A DNA stretch of 64,000 bases from the NCBI GenBank assembly GCA_963667515.2, contig CAXXXY010000006.1, positions 620,001 through 684,000 on the forward strand, written 5' to 3'. Positions 37,538 to 46,529 of the stretch are shown piece after piece. Within the stretch, counting starts at the first letter, position 1. Each line of letters opens with the position of its first letter. The DNA comes from VYDC01 sp963667515. GTDB taxonomy: Bacteria > Chloroflexota > Dehalococcoidia > UBA2979. Both the position numbers and the translations under genes were made by a program. The notes under the pieces were generated by a model that made no database searches, had not been told where the DNA came from, and saw nothing but the letters and a program-made list of their open reading frames with translations.

Positions 37538-38257
37538 GATCGTGTTGGTGTGAGTGTCACCGTCGGCGTAGCGGACGCTGTGGTTGATGACCGCGTGCGG
37601 CATGATCTCACGCGTTGCGCGGTACGCGCCGAACTCATCGGTGATGAGCAGGCTGCCGTCCGGCGAGACCGTCTCGCGGATGAACTGCATGACGCCGCGC
37701 CCGGAGAGGTCGGAAGCGACCCTAGCCGTGACGCTGCCGCCGCGCTCGACTGCCCCGATGACCGGCGTCTTGCTCGTCGCTCGGCCACGCGGAGCCGGGC
37801 GATCGTCGGTGCGCTTGTTGCCCTTGCGCGGCCGCCCGCCGACGTAGGTCTCATCGGCCTCGACGATGCCCTGCAACAGGATGTCTTCCTGCTCGGTCGC
37901 CATCTGCGAGCGGATGCGCTGGAGCACGTACCACGCGCTCTTCTGGTTGAGGTCGAGGTCGCGCGCGAGCTGGTAGCTGGACAGGCTCTTCTTGGCGTTG
38001 ACCACGAGCCCGATAGCCATGAACCACTTCTGTAGCGGGATGCGGGTCTTCTCGAAGATGGTGCCGGAGAGGACGTTGAAGGAGACGTGGCAATCGTGGC
38101 AGTTCCATCGCCCCACGCGGAAGCCGTCGGACTTGGGAGCGACGCCGATGGAGCCGCAGCGCGGGCAAGCGGGGAAGTCGCCCCAGCGCACGCGCTCAAG
38201 ATGCTCGATACAGGCTTCCTGGTCGGGGAATCGCTGGAAGATGGTCAGTAGGTCCAT
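37538..38257 (-). pseudogene. IS1595-family (ISXO2-like) transposase, 3'-truncated
   Basis: The N-terminal 240 residues survive: a zinc-ribbon with CPRCGSIG and WNCHDCHVSFNVLSGT, the helical segment AKKSLSSYQLARDL, first catalytic Asp in GIVEADETYVGGR, and second in LLITDEFGAYRA. It stops at DGDTHTNTIGS, where the IS3 element begins, losing the last catalytic residue and tail. Start ATG 38257 is preceded by a strong promoter. Confidence 0.85.
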
Positions 38258-38280
38258 CGCTGGCCGCCTCTCTGATTCTG

Positions 38281-38309
38281 ATCCTACAGAGACGGCCGCC
38301 GCCTGTCAA
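38281..38309 (-). promoter_or_regulatory. Promoter of the IS1595 transposase
   Basis: On the minus strand TTGACA (rc of 38304-38309) and TAGGAT (rc of 38281-38286) are exactly 17 bases apart, a near-consensus sigma-70-type promoter 24 bases before the transposase ATG. Confidence 0.6.
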
Positions 38310-38520
38310 GCCCCTAACTACTTGTTGCGTAGATCAATCGGGCGAGAGGCTCCCCGGGGCTAGCGTCGTGTCCTCCACCCAGATACAGAACGGAGCGTTA
38401 GCACCCCCAACCGGGGGGGTGACGAGTGCTCCTTCTGACCTTCGGCGGCAATTCGGCGGCAATTGCGCGCAGTTCTAGCATTTGGGCCGTGCGCGCGAGG
38501 CTCCTCTCAGATTTGAGGAT

Positions 38521-38608
38521 TGGTGCCGAAGGTGGGATTCGAACCCACACGGGCCGTGAAGCCCAGCGGTTTTTGAGACCGCCGCGTCTGCCGTTCCGCC
38601 ACTTCGGC
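38521..38608 (-). tRNA. tRNA-Leu (anticodon CAA)
   Basis: 88 bases on the minus strand. Acceptor GCCGAAG/CTTCGGC, anticodon stem GCGGT/ACCGC with loop CTCAAAA (CAA), a long variable arm (GGGCTTCACGGCCC) as in leucine tRNAs, T arm GTGGG-TTCGAAT-CCCAC, and encoded CCA at 38521-38523. Confidence 0.95.
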
Positions 38609-38689
38609 GCCGATGCGAGCGCGCACCGCGCACGATACGAGGGCGCGGCGCGAGGCGGGAAGCGGGCGCCGCCGCCCGGCGGGCGGGCG

Positions 38690-39478
38690 CTACGGGGTGG
38701 CGCGCCGGCCCCCGCCGTCCATGTACACCGCGCTGCCGTGCACGAAGCTCGCGGCTTGCGAGGCGAGGAAGCACGCCACGCGGGCGATCTCCTCGGGCTG
38801 CGCCAGGCGGCCGGCGGGGGTGCGCGAGGCCATGCGCCCCAGCAACTCCTCGACGGCGATGCCGGCCTCGGCGGCGCGCTCGCGGCGCAGATCGTGCGCG
38901 CGCTCCGTGTCGGTCAGGCCGGGGCAGATCGCGTTCACCTTCACGCCGTCGCCTGATGCCACGTCGGAGAGCGCGCGCGTGAGGTTGAGCACGCCCGCGT
39001 TCGCGACGCTCATCGGCAGGTTGTCGGGGAGCGGGCTCGCGCCCGCCGCGCCCGCGATGTTCACGATGCGCCCCCACCCGACCGCGCGCATGTGCGGCAG
39101 CGCGAGCTGCGACATGCGCAGGTAGCCGTAGAGCTTGAGCGCGAAGGCGTCGTCGAAGAGCTCGGCCGGCACGTCGGCGACGTGGTGCTCGCGGGCGGCG
39201 CCCGCGTTGTTGACGAGGATATCGAGCGCGCCGAGCTCGGTGACGCAGCGATCCACGGCGTCGCGGCAGCCCTCGAGGGTGGCGAGATCGGCGGAGACCG
39301 TGACGCCCTCGCCTCCGGCCTCGCGCACTGCGGCGAGCGCCTCGGCGAGCCGCCCCTCGTCGCGCGCGACCAGGCAGACGCGCGCGCCCTCGCGTGCGAG
39401 CTCCACCGCGCAGGCGCGGCCGATGCCGCGGCTCGCGCCCGTGACCAGCGCCACCCGTCCCGCGATCCCCAGATCCAC
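38690..39478 (-). CDS. SDR-family protein lacking the Ser-Tyr-Lys triad
   Basis: 262-residue short-chain dehydrogenase/reductase fold. The cofactor site is normal (VTGASRGIGRACA, ILVNNAGAA). The catalytic region reads RIVNIAGAAGASP then LPMSVANAGVLN, so the Ser, Tyr and Lys of S-Y-x3-K are replaced (Ala/Gly, Met, Asn). Closest to FabG-like actinobacterial paralogues with altered active sites. GTG 39478 gives a start right before the first strand. Reaction unknown; neighbours are CoA-transferases. Confidence 0.82.
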   Translation of the reverse strand: MDLGIAGRVALVTGASRGIGRACAVELAREGARVCLVARDEGRLAEALAAVREAGGEGVTVSADLATLEGCRDAVDRCVTELGALDILVNNAGAAREHHVADVPAELFDDAFALKLYGYLRMSQLALPHMRAVGWGRIVNIAGAAGASPLPDNLPMSVANAGVLNLTRALSDVASGDGVKVNAICPGLTDTERAHDLRRERAAEAGIAVEELLGRMASRTPAGRLAQPEEIARVACFLASQAASFVHGSAVYMDGGGRRATP

Positions 39479-39687
39479 CGCGCCGCCTCTCGCCCGGCCC
39501 GCCTCGCGCGCGCCTTCGTGCCTCGGCCCGGCGCGAGCGTAGCCGTGGCGCTCGCGCCGTACCAGCGGCGCCGGCCACGCCCCCCCCACCGCCGCGTGCG
39601 CCCCGGCGAGGCCGTGACGTAGCATGTGGCGCCGGAGCGCCGCGGCGAGCGAACCCGCCCCGGCGGGCGGCAGGGCGGGAGCGACGG

Positions 39688-40881
39688 GTGACGCAGCCCC
39701 TCGAGGGCATCCGGGTGGTCGAGGTCGGCGACGGCGTCGCGGTCGCCTGCGCGGGCAAGCAGTTCGCCGACTTCGGCGCCGAGGTCGTGAAGGTCGAGCG
39801 GCCCGGCGGCGGCGAGATCCGGCGCCTGCCGCCGTTCCCCGACGACCGGCCGCACCGCGACCGCGGCGGCTTCCACCTCTCGCTGGACACGGGGAAGCGC
39901 TCGCTGGCGCTCGACCTGGGGACGCCGTCGGGGCGCGAGGTGCTGGGGCGGCTGGCGGCGGGCGCGCAGCTCGCGCTCGTAGAGCTGGCGCCCGAGCTTG
40001 CCGGCCGCGTGCTCGCCACGGTGGGCGATGCGATCGAGGCGCCCTCGACGGTCGCGCTGAGCCCGCACGGCCTCGGCGGCCCCTACGCAGGCCGGCGCGA
40101 GAACGACCTCTCGATCTTCGCGTGGACCACACGCATGCACCGCCACCGGCTGGAGGACGAGCCGCCGCTGCGCTACGCGCCGCACGTGGTGGCGATGCAG
40201 GTGGGGCTGACCGCCGCCGCCTCGGGCATCGGCGCGGTGTGGGGGCAGCTCCACGACGGCATCCGACGCGACGCCGAGGTCGCCGCCGTCGAGGCGCTCG
40301 CCGGCAACGTCGACACCTCCTTCGTGGCGTGGTCGCTCTCGGGCGGCGCGCCGTCCGTGCCGCGGCGCTCGCGCGGCACCTACCCCGTGGGCACCTACGG
40401 CTGCAAGGACGGCTTCGTGCAGCTCACCGCGGGGGACTCGCCGTTCTTCGAGCGGGCGTGCCGCGCGATCGGCCGCCCCGAGTTCATCGACGACGCGCGC
40501 TTCCGCACGAAGGAGAGCCGGCCGCCGAATCACGAGGCGTTCCTTGCGGTCTTCCAGCCGTGGCTGGACGAGCGCACGCGCGACGAGGTCTTCCACTCGA
40601 TGCAGGCGGAGCGCGTGCTGTGCACGCCGATCCTCGACGTCTCGGAGGCGCTGCGGGGCGCGCAGTCGGTCGCGCGCGGCTCCTACGTCACAGTCGATCA
40701 GCCCGGCGTGGGGGCGATGACGCTCGCGGGCCCGCCCTTTCGCCTCGGCGGCGTGGGGAGCGAGGCGTGGCGCGCCGGCCCCGCCCCGCGCCTGGGCGAG
40801 CACAACGGCGAGATCCTGGACGCGCTCGGCTACTCGGCGGACGAGCAGCAGGCACTGTTCCGCGCGGGGGTGACGGGATGA
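39688..40881 (+). CDS. Family III (CaiB/BaiF) CoA-transferase
   Basis: 397 residues. Family III enzymes move CoA between carboxylic acids through Asp-linked anhydride/thioester intermediates. Hallmarks: LEGIRVVEVGDG, FADFGAEVVKVERPGGGEI, KRSLALDLGTPSGR, and the C-terminal RLGEHNGEILDALGYS. GTG 39688 starts the protein; its stop overlaps the next CoA-transferase (ATGA). Together they may form a heteromeric enzyme, since paired CaiB genes often do. Confidence 0.88.
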   Translation: MTQPLEGIRVVEVGDGVAVACAGKQFADFGAEVVKVERPGGGEIRRLPPFPDDRPHRDRGGFHLSLDTGKRSLALDLGTPSGREVLGRLAAGAQLALVELAPELAGRVLATVGDAIEAPSTVALSPHGLGGPYAGRRENDLSIFAWTTRMHRHRLEDEPPLRYAPHVVAMQVGLTAAASGIGAVWGQLHDGIRRDAEVAAVEALAGNVDTSFVAWSLSGGAPSVPRRSRGTYPVGTYGCKDGFVQLTAGDSPFFERACRAIGRPEFIDDARFRTKESRPPNHEAFLAVFQPWLDERTRDEVFHSMQAERVLCTPILDVSEALRGAQSVARGSYVTVDQPGVGAMTLAGPPFRLGGVGSEAWRAGPAPRLGEHNGEILDALGYSADEQQALFRAGVTG

Positions 40882-42122
40882 CGAGCCGTGCGCTCGCGGG
40901 GGTGCGCGTGATCGAGCTGTGCGAGGTGTGGGCGGGGCCCGTCGGCGGCTCGCTGCTGGGCGACCTCGGCGCGGACGTGATCAAGGTCGAGTCCTACCCC
41001 CGCTTCTCGCCCACGCGCCCGCTCGATCCCGCCGACTGGCGCGTCGCCCCCGGCGAGGGGCCGGCGTACGAGCACTCGTGGGCGCAGCACCAGGGCAACC
41101 GCAACAAGCGCAACATGGCGATCGACCTGCGGCGCGAGGAGGGCGCGGCGGCGTTCCGCCGGCTGCTCGCGCGCGCCGACGTGGTCGTCGACTCGTTCTC
41201 CGCGGGCACGATGGAGAAGCTCGGCTTCGACTGGGAGCGGATGCACGCCGACGCCCCGCGACTGATCCGCGTCTCGCTGCCGGGCTGGGGGCTCTTCGGC
41301 CCCTACCAGGGCTACGTCGCCTTCGGCGGCGGCTTCGACTGCGTGACCGGCCACACCGCGGTCCGTGGCTACCCCTGGCGCGGCGTGGAGGACACCTCGC
41401 CGATCACGCACTCCGACGCCACGGTGCCGCTGACGCTCGTCTTCGCCGTCGTCACGGCGCTGCGCGAGCGCGAGCGCACGGGCGAGGGGATGCTCGTCGA
41501 CCTCTCGCAGGTGGAGGAGCTGGCGACGCAGATCCCCGGGATCCTCGCCGAGTGGACGCTGAACGGGCGGCTGCCCGCGCGCGTCGGCAACACGGAGCAG
41601 CACGTCGCGCCGCACGACTGCTACCGCGCGGCCGGCGACGACCGCTGGGTCGTGCTCGCCGCCGAGGACGACGCGCAGTGGGGCGCCCTCGCGCGGGCCG
41701 CGGGCCACCCGGAATGGGCCGAGGACGGCCACCCGTGGGCCAGCGTCGTCGGCCGGCTGCGCGAGCGCGAGGCGCTCGATCGCGCGCTCGCCACGTACGC
41801 GGCCGGCGCGGAGCCGGAGGCGATCGCCGACGCGGTGCAGGCGGAGGGCGGCCTCGCCGCGCCGGTCGCCGGCCCGCAGGAGATGCTGCTCTCGCCGCAG
41901 CTCAACGCGCGCGGCTGGTTCCCCACCGTCGATCACCCCTACACCGGCCCGCGCATACAGGCCGGCTTCCTCTGGCGCTTCGCGCCCGACGCGCCGAGCT
42001 GGGACCTGCCCTGCGGCCTCGTGGGCGAGTACAACCGCGAGCTGCTGCGCGAGCATGGCTACGACGACCGCGAGATCGACCGGCTCGAGGCTGACGGGGT
42101 CATCGGCAGCAGCTACGGGTAG
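40878..42122 (+). CDS. Family III (CaiB/BaiF) CoA-transferase
   Basis: 414 residues: LAGVRVIELCEVWAGPVGGS, LLGDLGADVIKVESYP, the RNKRNMAIDLRREEG block, the region with the probable catalytic Asp around SPITHSDATVP, and the C-terminal GEYNRELLREHGYDDREI. Coupled to the preceding family member. Substrate acid unknown. Confidence 0.88.
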   Translation: MTSRALAGVRVIELCEVWAGPVGGSLLGDLGADVIKVESYPRFSPTRPLDPADWRVAPGEGPAYEHSWAQHQGNRNKRNMAIDLRREEGAAAFRRLLARADVVVDSFSAGTMEKLGFDWERMHADAPRLIRVSLPGWGLFGPYQGYVAFGGGFDCVTGHTAVRGYPWRGVEDTSPITHSDATVPLTLVFAVVTALRERERTGEGMLVDLSQVEELATQIPGILAEWTLNGRLPARVGNTEQHVAPHDCYRAAGDDRWVVLAAEDDAQWGALARAAGHPEWAEDGHPWASVVGRLREREALDRALATYAAGAEPEAIADAVQAEGGLAAPVAGPQEMLLSPQLNARGWFPTVDHPYTGPRIQAGFLWRFAPDAPSWDLPCGLVGEYNRELLREHGYDDREIDRLEADGVIGSSYG

Positions 42123-42215
42123 TCGGACCGGCCACCGGCGTGCGGCTATCGGATCCCCGCACGCGCGCGTCGGGCGGACTCTCGACCTCGCCGGCGCCCC
42201 GCAGCAACGAGCGGG

Positions 42216-42233
42216 GCGGCCTGATCAGGCCGC
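42216..42233. terminator. 18-base perfect palindrome between convergent genes
   Basis: GCGGCCTGATCAGGCCGC, nested within an outer GAGCGGGGC/GCCCCGCGCTC pairing. It lies between the stop codons of the CoA-transferase (plus) and the solute-binding protein (minus); no T-run. A bidirectional terminator or 3'-end hairpin is likely. Confidence 0.4.
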
Positions 42234-42256
42234 GGTCGAGTGCGCCCCGCGCTCGG

Positions 42257-43906
42257 CTACGGCCGCGCCGCGTGCCACGACAGATCGTAATAGGCGAGGC
42301 GGTTGCCCGAGCGGGAGCGCCAAGCGAAGCCCTCGAGGCCCGCGCGGTGCGCCACGAGGAAATTCGGCTGCGCGATGAACGCCCACGGCTGGTCCTCCGC
42401 CACGATGCGCTGCGTCTCGTGGATCAGCTGCAGGCGGCGCTCGGGATCGCGGGTGCGCCGGATCTCGAGGATGCGCTCGTTCACGCCGGGATTCTGGTAG
42501 TCGATCCAGTTGGTGATGCCGAAGTAGCGATCGCCGAAGTCGTGCGGGACGGCGTAGCTCATCTCGTTGCAGCGGTGGCCGCCGCCCGCGACCGCGAGCG
42601 GCATGCGGTATTCCTTCTGGAGGTCGCTCAGCTCCGCGCCGGGCATCGCCCGCACCTCGAGCTGGATGCCGACCTCGGCGGCCGCGCGCGCGACGCGCTG
42701 TGCCACCTCCTCGTGCACGGCGTCGCCCGCGCCGTGGTGGAGCGTGGCGCGCACCTCGTCGCGGCCCGACGCCGCCATCTCCGCCCGCGCCCGATCGAGG
42801 TCCTGCTCCCCCGACCACAGCTCGAGGTAGCCGAGGCTCGTCTCCGGCACCACGCCGCGCCAGACGCGCCCGTGGCCGCGCAGCACCTCCTCCACGATCG
42901 CGCGGTAGGGCACGGCGGCGGCCAGCGCCCGACGCACGTGCACGTCGTCGAAGGGGGCGACGCGCGCGTCCATCTGCAGCGAGAGCTGCGAGTTGCCCGG
43001 CGCCTCGAAGAGCGCGACCTCGGGGCGGCCGGCGAGGCGCTCCGCCTCGGCGGGCGACGGCTGGAAGACGACGTCGATCTCGCCCGCGAGCAGCGCGTCG
43101 ACGCGGTCGCAGCCCTCGGCCGGCACGCGATAGACGACGCGCTCGATCGCGGGCGCCCCGGCGTAGTGGTCGGCGCGCGCCCGCAGCACCAGCTCGTCGT
43201 CGGTGCGGCTCTCGACGGCGTAGCGCCCGAAGCCGCCGGGGTGCTCGGCGAGCCAGTCGCGCGCGAACGGGTCGTCCGCCGTGGCGTGCCGTCGCGCCTC
43301 GGTGGAGTCGTAGATCGGCGGGATGGTCATCGTGAGGATGTGCGGGAAGGCGGCGTTTGGCTCGGGGAGCGCAAACTCGACGGTGTGGCGGTCGAGCGCG
43401 CGCACGGCGCAGGCGCCCGAGCCGGGGATGCCCTCGTACGCCGAGCCCATGAACGCCACCCAGCGGCCGACCTCGCCGTGGACGCCGGTCGAGAGCCAGT
43501 TCAGCGCGGGCGGCGAGGGCGCGTCGGCGGGGGCGTCGAGGGCCGCCCAGCTCCACACCACGTCCTCGGCGGTGAGCTCGTGGCCGTGCTCGGAGGTGAC
43601 GCCGGGGCGCAGCCGCACGCGGTAGCGCGTGCCGTCGTCGGAGACATCGAAGCCCTCGGCGAGCATCGGCCCGAAGCGGGTCACGTCCTGCACTGCGCGG
43701 CCGTCCCGCTCGACGATGGGGTAGCGCAGCAGCTGGTCGTAGAGCTGGACGTGGACGTCCCAGTTCACCATCGAGCGCCACGGCGCCACGCGGGTGAACT
43801 GGTCGGGGTCGTAGCAGGTGGGCAGCCGCAGCGTCGGCACCACGACCGTGCGCTCGTCGATCGCGGGCCCGCCCACGCCGCCCGTCGTCGTCGCCTGCCT
43901 CGTCAT
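42257..43906 (-). CDS. Peptide/nickel-type ABC solute-binding protein (SBP_bac_5), orphan
   Basis: 549 residues of the DppA/OppA fold: LLRYPIVERDGRAVQDVTRF, LRPGVTSEHGHELTAEDVVWSW, FDDVHVRRALAAAVPY and FGITNWIDYQNPGVNERILE. No typical signal peptide or lipobox is seen at the ATG 43906 start, which has GGAGGCG upstream. No permease or ATPase genes lie nearby. It is 88 bases after the tandem CoA-transferase gene, on the same strand, so it may be the last gene of that operon and bind its substrate. Confidence 0.82.
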   Translation of the reverse strand: MTRQATTTGGVGGPAIDERTVVVPTLRLPTCYDPDQFTRVAPWRSMVNWDVHVQLYDQLLRYPIVERDGRAVQDVTRFGPMLAEGFDVSDDGTRYRVRLRPGVTSEHGHELTAEDVVWSWAALDAPADAPSPPALNWLSTGVHGEVGRWVAFMGSAYEGIPGSGACAVRALDRHTVEFALPEPNAAFPHILTMTIPPIYDSTEARRHATADDPFARDWLAEHPGGFGRYAVESRTDDELVLRARADHYAGAPAIERVVYRVPAEGCDRVDALLAGEIDVVFQPSPAEAERLAGRPEVALFEAPGNSQLSLQMDARVAPFDDVHVRRALAAAVPYRAIVEEVLRGHGRVWRGVVPETSLGYLELWSGEQDLDRARAEMAASGRDEVRATLHHGAGDAVHEEVAQRVARAAAEVGIQLEVRAMPGAELSDLQKEYRMPLAVAGGGHRCNEMSYAVPHDFGDRYFGITNWIDYQNPGVNERILEIRRTRDPERRLQLIHETQRIVAEDQPWAFIAQPNFLVAHRAGLEGFAWRSRSGNRLAYYDLSWHAARP

Positions 43907-43994
43907 GGCGCCTCCTTCGATCGAGGGATCGCGGCGAGTCTACGCTTCGCCGGCGCGCCGCGACGCGCGGCCGCACCCCCGAGGAGGCGCGCGC

Positions 43995-46529
43995 TCAGTA
44001 GTCGAGGGTGACGGCGACGCCGCGCTCGTAGAGCTCCTCGACGGCCGCCTCGTCGTAGCCGAGCTCGGCGAGGATCGCGCGCGCGTGCTGCCCGCCGAGC
44101 ATCCCCGGGCCGGGCGTTGCGGGCGTCCCGTCCAGCTCCACGAGCGGCGCGTGCCGGCGGTAGGGCCCCCACACGGGGTGCTGCATCTCCACGGTGAGCC
44201 CGGCGGCCGCCACATGGGGGTCGCGGTCCCAGAAGCCCCCGGGCTCGCGCTCGTCGGCGCGGACGCCCGCGACGTCGCGCGCGGTGAGCAGCCGCTCCCA
44301 CTCGTCGGCCGGCCGCGCGGCGAGCAGCTCGCCCAGCGCCTCGGCGAGCTCACCGTCGTGGGCGCGCCGCGCCTCCGCGTCGGCGAAGCGCGCGTCGCCC
44401 GCGAGCGCCTCGAGGCCCGGCGTGCCCACCAGCGCCTCCCACTCGCGCTGCGTCGTCACGGCCAGGAAGAGCCAGCTCGGCGCCTCGCTCCCATCGGGCG
44501 GCGCGACCCGATAGAGGCGGTAGAGCGCCGAGAGGCCGTGCAGCCCGGCATCGGCGTGGGCGCGCGGGGGCTTCCCCGCGTAGTCGACGAAGTCGTCGTG
44601 GTTCGCGTAGGCGTTCGCGCCCATCATGTTGCACTGCACGTGCTGCCCGACCCCGCGCAGGCGCTGCGCCATCAGCCCCAGCAGCGTCGCCGTCGCCACC
44701 ACCGCCGAGGCGTTGGGGTCGGGTGAGATCTCGTTCGCCTGCTGCATCCGTCGCGCCTCCTCGCCCATGGCGGCGAGGTCGTCGGCGAGCACGGGGTGGT
44801 CGAGGCCGCCCGCCTGCAGGTAGGCGCCGCCCAGCGCCGCGCCGGGCGCGGGGTGCGCGGTGGGCCGGTGCGCGTACGGCCCGTCGATGCCGTAGCCCGT
44901 CGCCGAGACGTAGACGATCCGCGGGTTGAGCGCGCGCGCCTGCTCGTAGCCGATGCCGAGGCGCTCGGGCGCGCCGGGGCGGTAGTTGTGGATCAGCGCG
45001 TCGGCGCGCTCGATCAGCTGCTCGGCGATGCGCCGCCCCTCGGGCGTCTTCAGGTCGAGCGTGATGCTCTCCTTCGACGCCGTCATCTTGATGGCGCCGA
45101 GCCCGCGGATGTCGACGACGCCGGGGTTCCCCATCAGCCGGAAGCTGTCGCCGGCCAGCGTCTCCACCTTGATCACGCGCGCGCCGAGCTCGGCGAGCAC
45201 GGTGCAGGCATACGGCACCGCCACCACCGAGGCGAACTCCAGCACCGTGACGCCCGCCAGCGGACCGCCGGCGCCTGCACCGCCGCCCTCTCCGCCGACG
45301 CTGGCGCCCGCGATCGAGGGCGCCGCCGCGCCGTCGAGGGCGGCCACTCGCGGGCGCCAGCCGGCACCGCTGTGCTCGTCGACGGCGGGGTGCGCGGCGG
45401 CGGGCGCGGCCGGCGTCGCCGGCAGCTTCGCCACCGGGCCGAGCTGCCGCATCGGCCCCAGCGTCGGCGAGTCGAGCGCGATCACGTCGCCGTTGTGGAC
45501 GATCTGCGGGTGATTGAGCGCCTGCTGCGTGGAGCGCCACGGCTCCGCAGCAGCGTTCCCGTTCGCGACGAAGATCTCCATCCACTCCTCGGCGGTCTTC
45601 GTCCGCATGCGTGCCGTGACGATCGCGTGCAGCGCCGCCTTCGCCTCGTCGTCGACGAGGTAGGGCGCGCCCTCGAAGCGCGGGTCCGCGTAGATCTCGC
45701 CGAGATCGGCCGCCGCGATGAAGGCGTGGAAGAGGTGCTCGACGATGCTCGCGAGCTGTATCCACTGGCCGTCGGCCGTCGGCACCGGGTTGTAGCCGAC
45801 CACGGGGAGCCGCCCGAAGAGTTGCTCGGGCGGCGGCGGGAAGCGCTCGGGGTGCCGGCCGCGCAGCTGCTCGATGGTGAGCCCGGCGATGTCGAAGGGG
45901 ATGCAGCCGCGCAGCAGGCTCGTCTCCACGAGCTGGCCGAGGCCCGTCTGTCGCCTCGACAGCAGCGCCGCGAGGATGCCCTGCAGCGCCGACTGCGAGG
46001 CCACGTGCGTGCCGAGCTGCACCGCCGCGTACACGGGCCCCGCCCGGTCGACCGACCCCTCGAAGATCAACATGCGGCCGGACTTCGCGGCGACCACCTG
46101 CTCGTAGGCCGGGTAGCTCGCGTAGGGTCCCTCCGGCCCGAAGCCGGTGACCGCGCAGTAGACGAGCGCCGGGTTGAGCGCGCGCAGCGTCGGCGCGTCG
46201 GCGCCGAGGGGAGCGGCGTGTCCGGGGCGGAAGCTCGCGACCGCGACGTCCGCCGCGCGAGCGAGCTCCTGCAGCCGCGCCCGTGCGTCGTCCTCGCGCA
46301 GGTCGAGCTGAAGCGAGCGCTTGCCGCGCAGCCACATCGGCGCCGCCGCGAGCGAGCGGAAGCGGTCGCCGCCGGGTGGCTCGATCTTCAGCACGTCGGC
46401 GCCGAAGTCCGCGAGCATCATCGTCGCGAGGCCGCCCGCCGGCCCGCTCGAGAGGTCGAGCACGCGCAGCCCCTCGAGCAGCGGCGCGGCCGCCTCCGCG
46501 CGCGCCGCGCCGGCGGCGGCCGCCGTCAT
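43995..46529 (-). CDS. Tandem (double-domain) CaiB/BaiF CoA-transferase
   Basis: 844 residues containing two complete family III CoA-transferase units. Unit 1 is about 15-400 (LEGLRVLDLSSGPAGG, LADFGADVLKIEPPGGDRF); unit 2 is about 445-844 (LAGVTVLEFASVVAVPYACT, LAELGARVIKVETLAGDSF, ending LGGQHARAILAELGYDEAAV). They are joined by an Ala/Gly-rich linker. Single-chain doubles replace the usual two-subunit or dimer forms. ATG 46529 overlaps the stop of the molybdenum hydroxylase large subunit (ATGA). Confidence 0.88.
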   Translation of the reverse strand: MTAAAAGAARAEAAAPLLEGLRVLDLSSGPAGGLATMMLADFGADVLKIEPPGGDRFRSLAAAPMWLRGKRSLQLDLREDDARARLQELARAADVAVASFRPGHAAPLGADAPTLRALNPALVYCAVTGFGPEGPYASYPAYEQVVAAKSGRMLIFEGSVDRAGPVYAAVQLGTHVASQSALQGILAALLSRRQTGLGQLVETSLLRGCIPFDIAGLTIEQLRGRHPERFPPPPEQLFGRLPVVGYNPVPTADGQWIQLASIVEHLFHAFIAAADLGEIYADPRFEGAPYLVDDEAKAALHAIVTARMRTKTAEEWMEIFVANGNAAAEPWRSTQQALNHPQIVHNGDVIALDSPTLGPMRQLGPVAKLPATPAAPAAAHPAVDEHSGAGWRPRVAALDGAAAPSIAGASVGGEGGGAGAGGPLAGVTVLEFASVVAVPYACTVLAELGARVIKVETLAGDSFRLMGNPGVVDIRGLGAIKMTASKESITLDLKTPEGRRIAEQLIERADALIHNYRPGAPERLGIGYEQARALNPRIVYVSATGYGIDGPYAHRPTAHPAPGAALGGAYLQAGGLDHPVLADDLAAMGEEARRMQQANEISPDPNASAVVATATLLGLMAQRLRGVGQHVQCNMMGANAYANHDDFVDYAGKPPRAHADAGLHGLSALYRLYRVAPPDGSEAPSWLFLAVTTQREWEALVGTPGLEALAGDARFADAEARRAHDGELAEALGELLAARPADEWERLLTARDVAGVRADEREPGGFWDRDPHVAAAGLTVEMQHPVWGPYRRHAPLVELDGTPATPGPGMLGGQHARAILAELGYDEAAVEELYERGVAVTLDY

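Noticed and set aside
38436..38463. Second attachment site related to the tRNA-Leu 3' end
   Set aside because: Only about 10 bases (CCTTCGGC plus a few) match, in the opposite orientation, within a short direct repeat of TTCGGCGGCAA; too little to support integration.
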